Below are positions 33,812-42,488 of a stretch of DNA of 64,000 nt, one piece after another. The translations under genes were made by a program, and so were the position numbers. Position 1 is the first letter of the stretch. Each line of letters begins with the position of its first letter. Under the pieces are notes generated by a model. The model saw only the letters and a program-made list of their open reading frames with translations, ran no database searches and was not told the DNA's origin. Source of the DNA: Flavobacterium seoulense (GTDB taxonomy: Bacteria; Bacteroidota; Bacteroidia; Flavobacteriales; Flavobacteriaceae); NCBI RefSeq assembly GCF_000695795.1, contig NZ_JNCA01000021.1:81573-145572 (forward strand). The letters are read 5' to 3'.

Positions 33812-34651
33812 CTACTCATGTAATTTTTTAATAATAATTGTCAGGAAATCTGAAATGTGCTTGTTGAATTCCGCAGGATGTTCTAAATTAGATACGTGAC
33901 CGGCATTTTCTATAACCTTAAGAACTGATCCTTTTATTTTATCATGCATAAATTCCGATTGAGCAAGTGGTGTAACAGCATCTTCTCTTCCACAAATAAT
34001 CAATGTTGGAATATTTATTTTATCTAAAAAAGAACAAGTTTCCGGACGCTCAGCAAGTGCAACTAAGCCTTTTTGAATAATGTGTTTTGAATTCGAATAA
34101 ACAACACTTCGCAATTCTTCTACCACTTCTTTTTTATTGGTTAATGAATCTTTATGAAAGACATTTTTAATAAATCCGTCATTAAAATCAGCTACACCAT
34201 TCGCTTCGATTTCATCAATCGTTTTATAACGTTTTTGCTTTGCTTCGGGTGTATCAGCAATGCACTGCGTATCGGCTAAAATCAATGCTTCAAATCGATT
34301 AGGGAATCTATGCTGTGCGTTGAGAGCAATATATCCGCCCATTGATAATCCACAAATAATTGCTTTATCAATGTCTAATTCGTCCATAAACGCCAATACA
34401 TCTTCTGTAAATAAATCGATACTTAAAGCCGATTCTTCATCTGTTGATTTTCCGAATCCCCGAATATCCAAAGCAATAACCCTGTGTGATGTTTTAAAAA
34501 ACTGAAGCTGCTCCTGCCACATTTCTTTATTGAATGGATAACCATGCAAAAAGATAATTGGAAAATTACCTTCACCAATATCATCATACGATAAATTCAA
34601 ATCATTTACTTCGATTGATAAGTTGTAACCCTGAGTGTTTTCTATTTCCAT
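33812..34651 (-). CDS. Alpha/beta-fold hydrolase
   Basis: 279 residues. The oxyanion motif is IFLHGYPFNKEMW (HGYP), the nucleophile elbow is ICGLSMGGYIALNAQ (Ser in GLSMGG, about residue 112), the acid is in LIICGREDAVTP and the catalytic His in ENAGHVSNLEHP. The pattern is close to 3-oxoadipate enol-lactonase and non-haem peroxidase relatives. The substrate is unknown. It is a cytosolic single gene, convergent with the VOC gene. Confidence 0.9.
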   Translation of the reverse strand: MEIENTQGYNLSIEVNDLNLSYDDIGEGNFPIIFLHGYPFNKEMWQEQLQFFKTSHRVIALDIRGFGKSTDEESALSIDLFTEDVLAFMDELDIDKAIICGLSMGGYIALNAQHRFPNRFEALILADTQCIADTPEAKQKRYKTIDEIEANGVADFNDGFIKNVFHKDSLTNKKEVVEELRSVVYSNSKHIIQKGLVALAERPETCSFLDKINIPTLIICGREDAVTPLAQSEFMHDKIKGSVLKVIENAGHVSNLEHPAEFNKHISDFLTIIIKKLHE

Positions 34652-34781
34652 CTTTAATTTATTTTAAATTGAATTTGTTTTACATTCGAATACTAAAAAT
34701 ATCATTTTTATTGATACAATAGCTTACAGGATTTATGATAATAACTACATAATTCGCATTTAAATATTGAAAAAAAGCCAT

Positions 34782-34820
34782 AAAAAAACCTGCTTATCTC
34801 TTAGACAAGCAGGCTTTGTT
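34782..34820 (-). terminator. Terminator of the TonB-receptor/DUF4374 operon
   Basis: Arms CCTGCTT (34789-34795) and AAGCAGG (34807-34813), with a run of A on the left that becomes the U tract on the minus strand. It ends transcription of the gene finishing at 34840. Confidence 0.8.
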
Positions 34821-34839
34821 TTTTTATGTTTGACTATAA

Positions 34840-36108
34840 TTAGTCTTTAATAATATTGAATCCCTGAATTCTTCCACTTTCTTTTAAACGGAAAGTTTCT
34901 TTAGTCACTTTTGTAGTTGGGTTATATTGCATAACTCCAGAGAAACCATCAGTAGTACTATTAGACAAGAAATAGATTTCTCCATTATGGAAAAATGGAT
35001 TTTGTGTTGTGTAGAAATTATCTGGTGGCATATTTAAACGAGTTGCTTTTTTAGTATTAGCATCAATCTCATTCCAGAACCAAACATCGTCTCTATATTT
35101 CACTCCGTGTTGTCCGCCGTTGTAGTAAGAAACCGCTCTTGATGGAATGGTAGTGTAAATTTTATTGTTGTAAGCAAAAAGTCTATTGAACTCAGCTGGC
35201 CATTGGTAAGACTTCATTTCCAATGCAAATGTAGTATCAAAGTTAACTTCGCCTTTTTTGATTCTAAGAATTTTTGAAGAATAATCAGATGGCTGCGTTT
35301 TCATATCTCCTACAGTTGCAAAATATAAATCTCCGGTAACTGCATCTAAACTCCATAAAACGTGGTCAATAAATACACCTAAATTAGTTGTGCCACCCAT
35401 TTTAGTTACATTTTCAATTTTCTTTGTAGTCAAATCATAAACTGCAATAGCTACTTCTTTAATATATGGAGCTACCTGCCAATCTCTCGAATTTGTTTTA
35501 TTACCTAATAATAAATCAAGGTATAATTTGTTGTCTCTTTTTGCAATAATTAATTGTCCTATTGATTCTAAAGGCTGTCCTTCTGAAAGTGAAGAAAAAT
35601 CAATCTCACCTGTTCTCTCCATTGTAGTTGGATTAAACGTTTGTAATTTCAGTCCACCTCTTGTTTTATCCCAGTAGTAACCTTCTGTTGCACTTGCTAC
35701 TAAATAGTTTGTCAAATACTCATTAGAAAGCGATGGTAAAAAACCCTGATCTACTACTTTACCTGTAGCATCAATTCCCATTTTATTAATTCCCTGCTTT
35801 GCATTTGAAACATCATTTACTTTGTAAAGTATTTTATCTAACGACATCCCTCCTAAAGAAGATTTTACTTGTAGAAATGGTAAACCCGAAAGGTTAATTT
35901 CTCTTGATTTATTATCTTTTAATGCATAAATACCACCGCTCCAGTCAGCTGCGCCATTATAAATAATCCAGGTTTCATTTTTTGGTAAAGTTTCATCTAC
36001 ATTACCATTATCATCATTATTGTTATCATTATTGCTGCTGCAAGAAAATAAAAACATACAAGCAGCTACTCCTGCAAGTATTGAACGAAGTGAATTGCTT
36101 CTTTTCAT
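34840..36108 (-). CDS. DUF4374 surface lipoprotein (siderophore-binding type)
   Basis: 422 residues. The lipobox is FLFSC with Cys23, followed by a Ser/Asn/Asp-rich tether (SSNNDNNNDDNGN), suggesting a lipoprotein that may be exported to the cell surface. The rest is beta-rich with WxxxxY-like blade repeats (WIIYNGAADWSGGIYALKD, LWSLDAVTGDLYFATVGD, DVWFWNEIDANTKKATRLN), consistent with a beta-propeller. DUF4374 proteins sit beside TonB-dependent iron receptors. From memory, the Bacteroides xenosiderophore system Xus includes such a lipoprotein. It lies 26 bp after the receptor gene, in the same operon. Confidence 0.85.
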   Translation of the reverse strand: MKRSNSLRSILAGVAACMFLFSCSSNNDNNNDDNGNVDETLPKNETWIIYNGAADWSGGIYALKDNKSREINLSGLPFLQVKSSLGGMSLDKILYKVNDVSNAKQGINKMGIDATGKVVDQGFLPSLSNEYLTNYLVASATEGYYWDKTRGGLKLQTFNPTTMERTGEIDFSSLSEGQPLESIGQLIIAKRDNKLYLDLLLGNKTNSRDWQVAPYIKEVAIAVYDLTTKKIENVTKMGGTTNLGVFIDHVLWSLDAVTGDLYFATVGDMKTQPSDYSSKILRIKKGEVNFDTTFALEMKSYQWPAEFNRLFAYNNKIYTTIPSRAVSYYNGGQHGVKYRDDVWFWNEIDANTKKATRLNMPPDNFYTTQNPFFHNGEIYFLSNSTTDGFSGVMQYNPTTKVTKETFRLKESGRIQGFNIIKD

Positions 36109-36134
36109 AGTTATTAAATTATTATTGATTTGAT

Positions 36135-38516
36135 TTAAAAAAAGTTGTAAACTAGTTTAAGATGAAAGGATCTTCCAGGTCTTTGAACATTAAAATTGTC
36201 ATACAATCGTACATCTCCAATGTTTCTGCACTCAGCTGAAACAGTTGTTTTTTGATTCGAAAAATGATAATATACTCCAACATCGTTTGAGAACTGACCT
36301 AATCTTCCATCTTGCGGAATCACTAAAGAAGTTTGAAAATCTTTTACAGATCCAAACAAAGGAGGTTCTTGATTTTTAGGAATAGGTACTAAGAAAAATC
36401 TGTGGGTATAATTAGCATTCCAAGTTAGGTTAAGCTGATCTTTTTTAGCAAACAGATTATTGAAATAGGTATTTATCCAAAAGTTTCCAAAAAGAAAAGG
36501 AATATTAGGTACTCTTGAATCACTTAAATATTTATAAATAGATTCATTAATTCCAATACGTCTAATATCCTGATAGGTAGCATTAAATCCTGTACTTATC
36601 CATCTCGAAGGTGAATAATTAGTTTCCAATTCTAAACCTTTTACTTCAGTTTGCTCATAATTGATGTACCTACTAAACGGAATATCATACTGTAAAAAGA
36701 TACCATCTTTTGCTTTTCTATAAAACAAACTAGCTGAAAATGTTAAACTACTATTCTCTCTAATAATTGAATACTGACCGTTTAAATTTACATTATGACT
36801 CTTTTCTGGATTAAGGTCTAAATTTTCTTTTATCATTCTGGCATCTCCAAAAACCTCAAACTCATCTGGCAAACGTGTTGCATATTCATAAGAGAATTTT
36901 AGCAAATAATTGTTTTCTGCCCATTTTAAGGCTCCTAAGTACCCAAACTGACTATCATCTTTTGAAGATGTCCAGGCAAAACCATAATTATCTGTGGTAT
37001 ATCCTTTTGTGTTATAATGGTAATATTTTCCAGCAATGATACTCTCTAATTTAGTATCTATCCACAAGGAACGCCAGGCAAATGCCATATTATCTTTTCT
37101 ATAATGTGCTGGAACTGTTAGAACATCAACTCCTTCAATCACAGATACAGCACCTAATGGATCACTTCCTTTTCTTTGCTGGTAATAATACATTTCGCTA
37201 AACTCCAAAAAGTTTCGATCAGAAATTTGATACTCTGCATTCAATCTGGAAGAAACAAAATTATATCTTAGCCGCTGGTTGTTACCTGATGTAATTTCGC
37301 CAGGTTGCAAATTTTGGGCAATAATTTTACCTTCCCAATTGTAACGAACTGTTGCCGTATCAATGAACTTGGTATTAAAATAACTATAATTGGTTAAAAA
37401 GTTTACTTTCAATTTATCATCAAAAAACTTTTTACGATAATTAATCATTCCGCTATAATTTTGCTCTTTTGAGTAAGCTTCTCCATAAGGAATACGCATT
37501 TGAGCATCATTTTGAATCTGTTTATAAAAATCAGAATAAATTAAAGTTAGGCGAAGATCATCTGCCCAGGATTTTTCTTTTAATCCAATAAATGCTTCTC
37601 CATAATTAGATCTTGTCATATCATGAAAACGTTTCACTTCTTTAAACTCTTCATTCGTTTCATTTTGAACTGGAGCATTTACTTTATAATTATTATCAGA
37701 ATAATTAAAAGAACCATTAAAACCGCCATAAAAGTTCCTTTTATTTTGAAGATAAAAATTGGCAGTAGCACGGTGTGTATTAAACGAAGCTATTTCATAA
37801 GACACTTCGCCAAATTTTTTATTTGAAGTTCTGGTTACCAAATTTACACCACCACCCAAAGCATCCGAAGCTAAGTAAACCGGCATCACGCCTTTGTAAA
37901 TCTCCACTCGGTCGAGCATATTTACCGGAATGGTTCCTAAACTAAAACCATGTCCAAAAAGTTCAATAGGTATTCCGTCTTTAAAAATACGAACGGCTTT
38001 TCCCTGAAGACCTCCCAAATTAATTTGTACCTGCGAACCAATATTTCCATCTGTTCTTAACTTTACTCCAGAAGCTCTATTTAGATAATCTCCCACATCA
38101 CCAGCCTTATCATACTGTTTTTTAAAGTCAATGACTTCTACTGAAAAAGGCGACTCTTCAATCTGTTTGCTAATGGTTTTGTTTTGTATCACAACTTCTT
38201 TTAGCTTAGCCGAATCGTTTTGAGTTGTATTTAAAATAAATTTGAAATAATTGTTAGTATTACAATCAATAGTAACCGTTTGTCTTGATTTTAAACCTTC
38301 TTTTGTTACAACTTCTATGGTGTAAATTCCATCTGTTAGCGACAGTGCAGCAACTCCTTTATTGTTAGTAGTTCCCATAGCCTTATTATCTACAAAAACA
38401 CTTATGTTTGTTAGCGAATTTTCTAAGCTGTCTTCAACATATATATTTACAGGACAAGCATTTGCATAGAAAATCCCCATTAGGTAAATAAAGAGAATAT
38501 TTAATTTTATTGCCAA
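36135..38516 (-). CDS. TonB-dependent receptor with N-terminal carboxypeptidase-regulatory-like domain
   Basis: 793 residues. Signal peptide (NILFIYLMGIFYANA), then a CarboxypepD_reg-like domain (about 20-100: VDNKAMGTTNNKGVAALSL), then the plug (GDVGDYLNRASGVKLRTDG ... GLQGKAVRIFKDGIPIELFG; GVMPVYLASDALGGGVNLVTR) and a 22-strand type barrel ending in Phe (HLKLVYNFF). It would import a ferric siderophore or similar ligand across the outer membrane with TonB energy. The downstream DUF4374 lipoprotein and divergent AraC regulator support iron acquisition. A short -7 TACTTTTG at 38559-38566 drives it. Confidence 0.93.
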   Translation of the reverse strand: MAIKLNILFIYLMGIFYANACPVNIYVEDSLENSLTNISVFVDNKAMGTTNNKGVAALSLTDGIYTIEVVTKEGLKSRQTVTIDCNTNNYFKFILNTTQNDSAKLKEVVIQNKTISKQIEESPFSVEVIDFKKQYDKAGDVGDYLNRASGVKLRTDGNIGSQVQINLGGLQGKAVRIFKDGIPIELFGHGFSLGTIPVNMLDRVEIYKGVMPVYLASDALGGGVNLVTRTSNKKFGEVSYEIASFNTHRATANFYLQNKRNFYGGFNGSFNYSDNNYKVNAPVQNETNEEFKEVKRFHDMTRSNYGEAFIGLKEKSWADDLRLTLIYSDFYKQIQNDAQMRIPYGEAYSKEQNYSGMINYRKKFFDDKLKVNFLTNYSYFNTKFIDTATVRYNWEGKIIAQNLQPGEITSGNNQRLRYNFVSSRLNAEYQISDRNFLEFSEMYYYQQRKGSDPLGAVSVIEGVDVLTVPAHYRKDNMAFAWRSLWIDTKLESIIAGKYYHYNTKGYTTDNYGFAWTSSKDDSQFGYLGALKWAENNYLLKFSYEYATRLPDEFEVFGDARMIKENLDLNPEKSHNVNLNGQYSIIRENSSLTFSASLFYRKAKDGIFLQYDIPFSRYINYEQTEVKGLELETNYSPSRWISTGFNATYQDIRRIGINESIYKYLSDSRVPNIPFLFGNFWINTYFNNLFAKKDQLNLTWNANYTHRFFLVPIPKNQEPPLFGSVKDFQTSLVIPQDGRLGQFSNDVGVYYHFSNQKTTVSAECRNIGDVRLYDNFNVQRPGRSFHLKLVYNFF

Positions 38517-38544
38517 GCTATTTTAATTTAAACTGATTATGAAT

Positions 38545-38566
38545 TATATTTGCAGCTGCAAAAGTA
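38545..38566. promoter_or_regulatory. Overlapping divergent promoters around TTTGCAGCTGCAAA
   Basis: The plus strand carries TATATTTG (38545-38552) for the AraC gene. The minus strand carries TACTTTTG (38559-38566) for the receptor. Both are exact TAnnTTTG boxes joined by GCAGCTGC, forming a 14-bp perfect palindrome TTTGCAGCTGCAAA. Each predicted start falls within or next to the other promoter, so the two should compete. Confidence 0.65.
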
Positions 38567-38632
38567 TTTACATTAACAACTAATGTATTTATGAAAGTGG
38601 AAGTTTTAATTATGAATATAGAAGTATAAGCG

Positions 38633-39628
38633 ATGGCATTTAAAATTGACTCTAATGATTTTGCAGATTTTCTGGAAAAAGGTCAACAACTCCAAATTGT
38701 CCAGTCAGAAATAGAAATTGAAGGCGAAAAAGACATGAAATTTGTTACTCCTAAAGGAGACATTCTTTTTCATGAACATGCTATTAACGAAGATTTATCA
38801 GTACTGGAAGGAAATTATCAATTACATGATGATGTGAGTATTTCTGGTCGAGGCGAAACAGCATTATTAGAAATGCATTTTAATCTTTCCCAACAACAAA
38901 TAGGCTGTGTAAGTCCTACTTCTACAACTGGTTTTGCAGGATCAATGTCTGGTAATATCACTTACCTTACCGTTGAAGAAAATCAAGCTAAAATGGACTT
39001 TAAAAAAGATATTATTTACAATACTTTTGATGTTCATCTTCCGGTAGATGTGCTTGCTAAATATGAAGGAGAATCGAAAATTATGGATGATTTCCTTAAT
39101 AACATCCAAAAGAATACCAGTACTACTTTGGCCAAAAATGAAATTAAAGTAGGAGCAAAAATATACAGCGTAATACAGGATATTAAAAACTGTTTTTACA
39201 AAGGGCTTACCCGAAAAATTTACATCGAATCTAAAATTTATGAGCTTATTGCTTTAAGTCATCATAATTTAGACAACGAAAAAGAGTACACTAATTTATC
39301 TGTTGATGATGTCGAAAAAATAAAATTTGCGGCGCAATTAATAAGAGATAATATCAATAATCCCGACACTATTGTGGGACTTGCCCGTAAAGTTGGTGTA
39401 AACCAAACTAAGTTGAAAGAAGGTTTTAAAACCGTTTTTGGCGATACTGTTTTTGGTTATTTACAAGAAATCCGGATGAATAAGGCTAAGCATTATTTAG
39501 TAGATACTTCTCTTTCTATTCAGGAAATAAGTAATCTTTCGGGATACCAAAGTGTTTCGAATTTTAGTATTGCATTCAAACGAATTTTTGGTTATCCGCC
39601 TACTAAATTGAGAACAAAACTTATGTAA
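38633..39628 (+). CDS. AraC-family regulator of the TonB receptor operon (PchR-like)
   Basis: 331 residues. An N-terminal effector domain without membrane segments is followed by a C-terminal AraC double HTH: IVGLARKVGVNQTKLKEGFK and IQEISNLSGYQSVSNFSIAF, then KRIFGYPPTKLR. Size and divergent placement next to a siderophore-type receptor match PchR/YbtA-like activators that sense ferric siderophore. It probably controls the receptor and DUF4374 genes from the shared 117-bp promoter region. Confidence 0.9.
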   Translation: MAFKIDSNDFADFLEKGQQLQIVQSEIEIEGEKDMKFVTPKGDILFHEHAINEDLSVLEGNYQLHDDVSISGRGETALLEMHFNLSQQQIGCVSPTSTTGFAGSMSGNITYLTVEENQAKMDFKKDIIYNTFDVHLPVDVLAKYEGESKIMDDFLNNIQKNTSTTLAKNEIKVGAKIYSVIQDIKNCFYKGLTRKIYIESKIYELIALSHHNLDNEKEYTNLSVDDVEKIKFAAQLIRDNINNPDTIVGLARKVGVNQTKLKEGFKTVFGDTVFGYLQEIRMNKAKHYLVDTSLSIQEISNLSGYQSVSNFSIAFKRIFGYPPTKLRTKLM

Positions 39629-39631
39629 TCG

Positions 39632-39668
39632 AAAAAAGCGATTTAAAACTAACTGAAACCGCTTTTTC
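39632..39668. terminator. Bidirectional terminator
   Basis: AAAAAGCG (39633-39640) pairs with CGCTTTTT (39660-39667), extended by TTT/AAA across a one-base bulge. It separates the convergent AraC gene (+) and the cbb3 locus (-). Confidence 0.75.
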
Positions 39669-39697
39669 ATTAAAAAAACTATTTAAACTAAAACTTC

Positions 39698-40399
39698 CTA
39701 ATGACAATTAGGATTTGTCTGAACAAACAAATTCATAGTACTGGGAGAAACATATGGAATTCCTAATCCTAAACCTCTTAGAATAAATAAAATTCCAATT
39801 AAAACCACCACATACGGAATTGTTTTTTGTATTTTGTTACGTATCGACACTGTTAAAAATGAATTGATATAGACTACAGTACTCATCAACGGAATGGTTC
39901 CCAGACCAAATAAAATCATATAAAAAACTCCAAGACTCGTACTCTGCATGGCAATAGCTCCAAATAATGCTACATAGACCATTCCGCAAGGCAGGAAACC
40001 ATTTAACAAACCAATAGTAAAAAGTGATTGATACGATTTCTTTTTAAATTGATTCCCTAAAGCCTGTTTGATTCTTGAAAGTAATCTAAAAACAGGTTTT
40101 GAAAAATTGTACTGTGCCAATACTTTTTCTGGAATTACAACAACTAAAATCATCAAAACACCAAGAATAATAGACAATTTTTGCTGCATTCCGGCCATAA
40201 AAAAACCTTTTCCAACTAACCCAAAAATAAAACCAATAGTGGCATAAGCTGTTATTCGTCCTAGATGATAGGTTATAATTTGAGTCAACTTTTTTGCAGG
40301 ATGGCTTCTATCTACTGGCAGCATCATAGCAATTGCACCACACATTCCAATGCAGTGAAAACTACTGATTAATCCGAATATCAAAGCGGTGTAAAGCAT
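39698..40399 (-). CDS. SafE/TauE-like membrane protein of the cbb3 locus
   Basis: 233 residues, six helices. It starts MLYTALIFGLISSFHCIGMCGAIAMML, with a Cys-containing FHCIGMCG motif, repeated in the second half as GFLPCGMVYVALFGA. This is the pattern of the UreH/CcdA-like branch labelled sulfite exporter TauE/SafE. Members are found at the end of cco operons in Bacteroidota and may handle copper or thiols for oxidase assembly; the sequence alone does not prove this. It is the last gene of the cco run, followed by a shared terminator. Confidence 0.85.
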   Translation of the reverse strand: MLYTALIFGLISSFHCIGMCGAIAMMLPVDRSHPAKKLTQIITYHLGRITAYATIGFIFGLVGKGFFMAGMQQKLSIILGVLMILVVVIPEKVLAQYNFSKPVFRLLSRIKQALGNQFKKKSYQSLFTIGLLNGFLPCGMVYVALFGAIAMQSTSLGVFYMILFGLGTIPLMSTVVYINSFLTVSIRNKIQKTIPYVVVLIGILFILRGLGLGIPYVSPSTMNLFVQTNPNCH

Positions 40400-40410
40400 T
40401 TCTTGAGGTT

Positions 40411-40486
40411 TGAAGTTAGGAGTTAGAGGTTAGAAGGCAAAAATCAGAAGTTCAAAAAACATCTAACAACTCATAACCCATAACTC
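40411..40486. repeat. GTTAGAR-family repeat between ccoH and the SafE-like gene
   Basis: The plus strand contains GAAGTTAGGAGTTAGAGGTT (40412-40431), followed by GAAG. A degenerate TAAC-rich counterpart lies at 40461-40487. The words are the same as at 8311-8394 and 31628-31781, but the second arm has decayed. Confidence 0.6.
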
Positions 40487-40494
40487 ATGACTTT

Positions 40495-40944
40495 TTACTG
40501 AATGTAAATTGGTTCTTTAGTTAAATAACTTTTTCCTTCATATTGCCATTCCATATTAATGTCCCATTGACCGCCTACCAATTTTGATTTAGGTATGAGC
40601 AAAGTTGGATTAGACAACGAAATCGGAGTATCGAAATCTAATTTCTTGTTAGACGGTCGGTAAAGGGACACTTTTCCTGTAATTTGGTTAGGGATAAACT
40701 GTTGAGGAAAAACAATTGTAATACCCTGATCGGTTTTGGTAATAATAGGTTTTTGAACTAAATCCTGAGCGTTTTGAACCCGTTCCATTTCTTCCTGAAA
40801 ACGAGCGTCATATTTATAATATTCTTCGACTACTAAGTCATTATCATACTTTGAATTAGACTGTACTTCGATTACAAAATATAATATAAAACTCATAAAC
40901 AAAGCTATAGCAATTACTAATCCTGTTCCCCAATTAATTTTCAT
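40495..40944 (-). CDS. ccoH: FixH/CcoH family cbb3 oxidase assembly protein
   Basis: 149 residues from the ATG at 40944 (MKINWGTGLVIAIALFMSFIL). A longer frame to 40971 would overlap ccoG and precede this canonical opening. One N-terminal anchor is followed by a periplasmic domain with VVEEYYKYDARFQEEMERVQ, typical of FixH. It is needed for stable assembly of the cbb3 complex. It lies 19 bp after ccoG. Confidence 0.9.
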   Translation of the reverse strand: MKINWGTGLVIAIALFMSFILYFVIEVQSNSKYDNDLVVEEYYKYDARFQEEMERVQNAQDLVQKPIITKTDQGITIVFPQQFIPNQITGKVSLYRPSNKKLDFDTPISLSNPTLLIPKSKLVGGQWDINMEWQYEGKSYLTKEPIYIQ

Positions 40945-40963
40945 AATCTTTTTATTTTTGGTT

Positions 40964-42397
40964 TCAATCAAAAGTTCGCGGACTTAAAAAACTTGTCGTC
41001 GTGGTTTCAATTTTTTTATCGCCGTTGAACACTTCTATTTTTAACTTGGTTTTATCGCTTTTCAGCAAATATTTATTGATTTCAATAAACAAAGTTCCGC
41101 TGCTCATACCCTGCTTTGCAACTTTTAAAGTGGGGCTTCCCACCATTTTTAAATTTCCTTTAATATCCTTTAGTTTAAAGTTAATGTTATCCAAATCATC
41201 ATTCGACTTATTGATAACTTTATAGGTAAACACATTGCTAATTTTATCGCCTTTATGCTGATACAATTGCCCTGGTAATCGTAAAACAAGTACCTCAACA
41301 TTAGTACGCAACAACAATAAACTTATTAATATTCCAACCAAAAGAACTAAAATAGCTGTATAGCCTTTCATTCGCGCTGTAAACTTAAAAGGGGCTTTTT
41401 TCTCTATTTCATCTTCAGATGCATACCGAATCAAACCTTTTGGAAACCCTACGCTTTCCATAATCGAATCGCATTCATCTATACAAGCCGTACAATTCAC
41501 ACATTCTAATTGTGTTCCATTTCGAATATCAATTCCGGTAGGACACACATTAACACATTGCTTACAATCAATACAATCGCCTTTTCCGCTTAATGTTCGG
41601 TCTTCTTTTTTATTGAATTTGGCTCGTCCAGTTTCTTTTTCACCCCGAACAAAATCATAAGCTACATTGATGGATTTATTGTCTAAAAGTACTCCTTGTA
41701 ATCTTCCGTAAGGACAGGCAATAATACAAACCTGTTCTCTGAACCAAACAAAAATAAAATAGAATATTCCTGTAAAAATCAATAAGGAAATCAAAGTTTT
41801 TAAATGATTTGCCGGATTATCTCCTATCATTTCAATTAAAGCATCGCTTCCTATTAAATAAGCCAAAAACACATTGGCTATGCCAAAAGAAATCAACAGG
41901 AAAACCGACCATTTTAATGTTTTTTTCCTGATTTTTTCGGTATTCCATTCCTGTTTGGCTAAGCGCATTTGAGCACCACGGTCTCCTTCTATCCAATATT
42001 CGATTCTTCGAAAAACCATTTCCATAAATATCGTCTGTGGACAAACCCAACCACAAAAAATACGTCCAAAAATTACTGTAAACAGGATTACAAAAACGAC
42101 TCCTATAATCATAAAAAGCACCACCAGATAAAAATCCTGAGGCCAAAAAGGAAATCCAAAAATAGTAAAGCGTCGTTCCAGAATATTAAACAGCATGAAC
42201 TGATTACCATTGACTTTTATAAACGGATTAGCTATTAAAATCAATAATAAAAAATAACTAACTCCTTTTCTATACTTATAGAATTTTCCCGAAGGTTTTT
42301 TAGGATAAACAAATTTCCTTTTCCCTTCATTGTCAATGGTTCCAATAGTATCACGATAGCTATCCTGACTAAAATCTTCGCTGGCTAACTTTGACAT
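40964..42397 (-). CDS. ccoG: Cytochrome c oxidase accessory protein CcoG (FixG/RdxA)
   Basis: 477 residues, five helices with cytosolic ferredoxin-like clusters. CGWVCPQTIFMEMVFRRIE is the CcoG polyferredoxin signature, then ACPYGRLQG, and two 4Fe-4S motifs: CIDCKQCVNVCP (about 272-283) and CVNCTACIDECD (about 299-310). The C-terminal periplasmic Ig-like domain (about 370-477) is present. CcoG reduces Cu(II) to Cu(I) for insertion into the cbb3 active site. It lies between ccoP (91 bp gap) and ccoH. Confidence 0.96.
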   Translation of the reverse strand: MSKLASEDFSQDSYRDTIGTIDNEGKRKFVYPKKPSGKFYKYRKGVSYFLLLILIANPFIKVNGNQFMLFNILERRFTIFGFPFWPQDFYLVVLFMIIGVVFVILFTVIFGRIFCGWVCPQTIFMEMVFRRIEYWIEGDRGAQMRLAKQEWNTEKIRKKTLKWSVFLLISFGIANVFLAYLIGSDALIEMIGDNPANHLKTLISLLIFTGIFYFIFVWFREQVCIIACPYGRLQGVLLDNKSINVAYDFVRGEKETGRAKFNKKEDRTLSGKGDCIDCKQCVNVCPTGIDIRNGTQLECVNCTACIDECDSIMESVGFPKGLIRYASEDEIEKKAPFKFTARMKGYTAILVLLVGILISLLLLRTNVEVLVLRLPGQLYQHKGDKISNVFTYKVINKSNDDLDNINFKLKDIKGNLKMVGSPTLKVAKQGMSSGTLFIEINKYLLKSDKTKLKIEVFNGDKKIETTTTSFLSPRTFD

Positions 42398-42412
42398 TTT
42401 GTATCTTTTTTT

Positions 42413-42473
42413 ACCATTAAGAAAGTGAAGATGATTAAGCTAAAAGCTTCATAATTCTTAATTCCTTAATGGT
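42413..42473. repeat. Inverted repeat ACCATTAAG ... CTTAATGGT upstream of ccoG
   Basis: Arms ACCATTAAG (42413-42421) and CTTAATGGT (42465-42473) in the ccoP-ccoG gap, with AAG/TTC-rich sequence between. The same ACCATTAAG word followed by purine-rich sequence occurs at 61650-61675. Confidence 0.5.
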
Positions 42474-42488
42474 TTATAATAATTCTTA

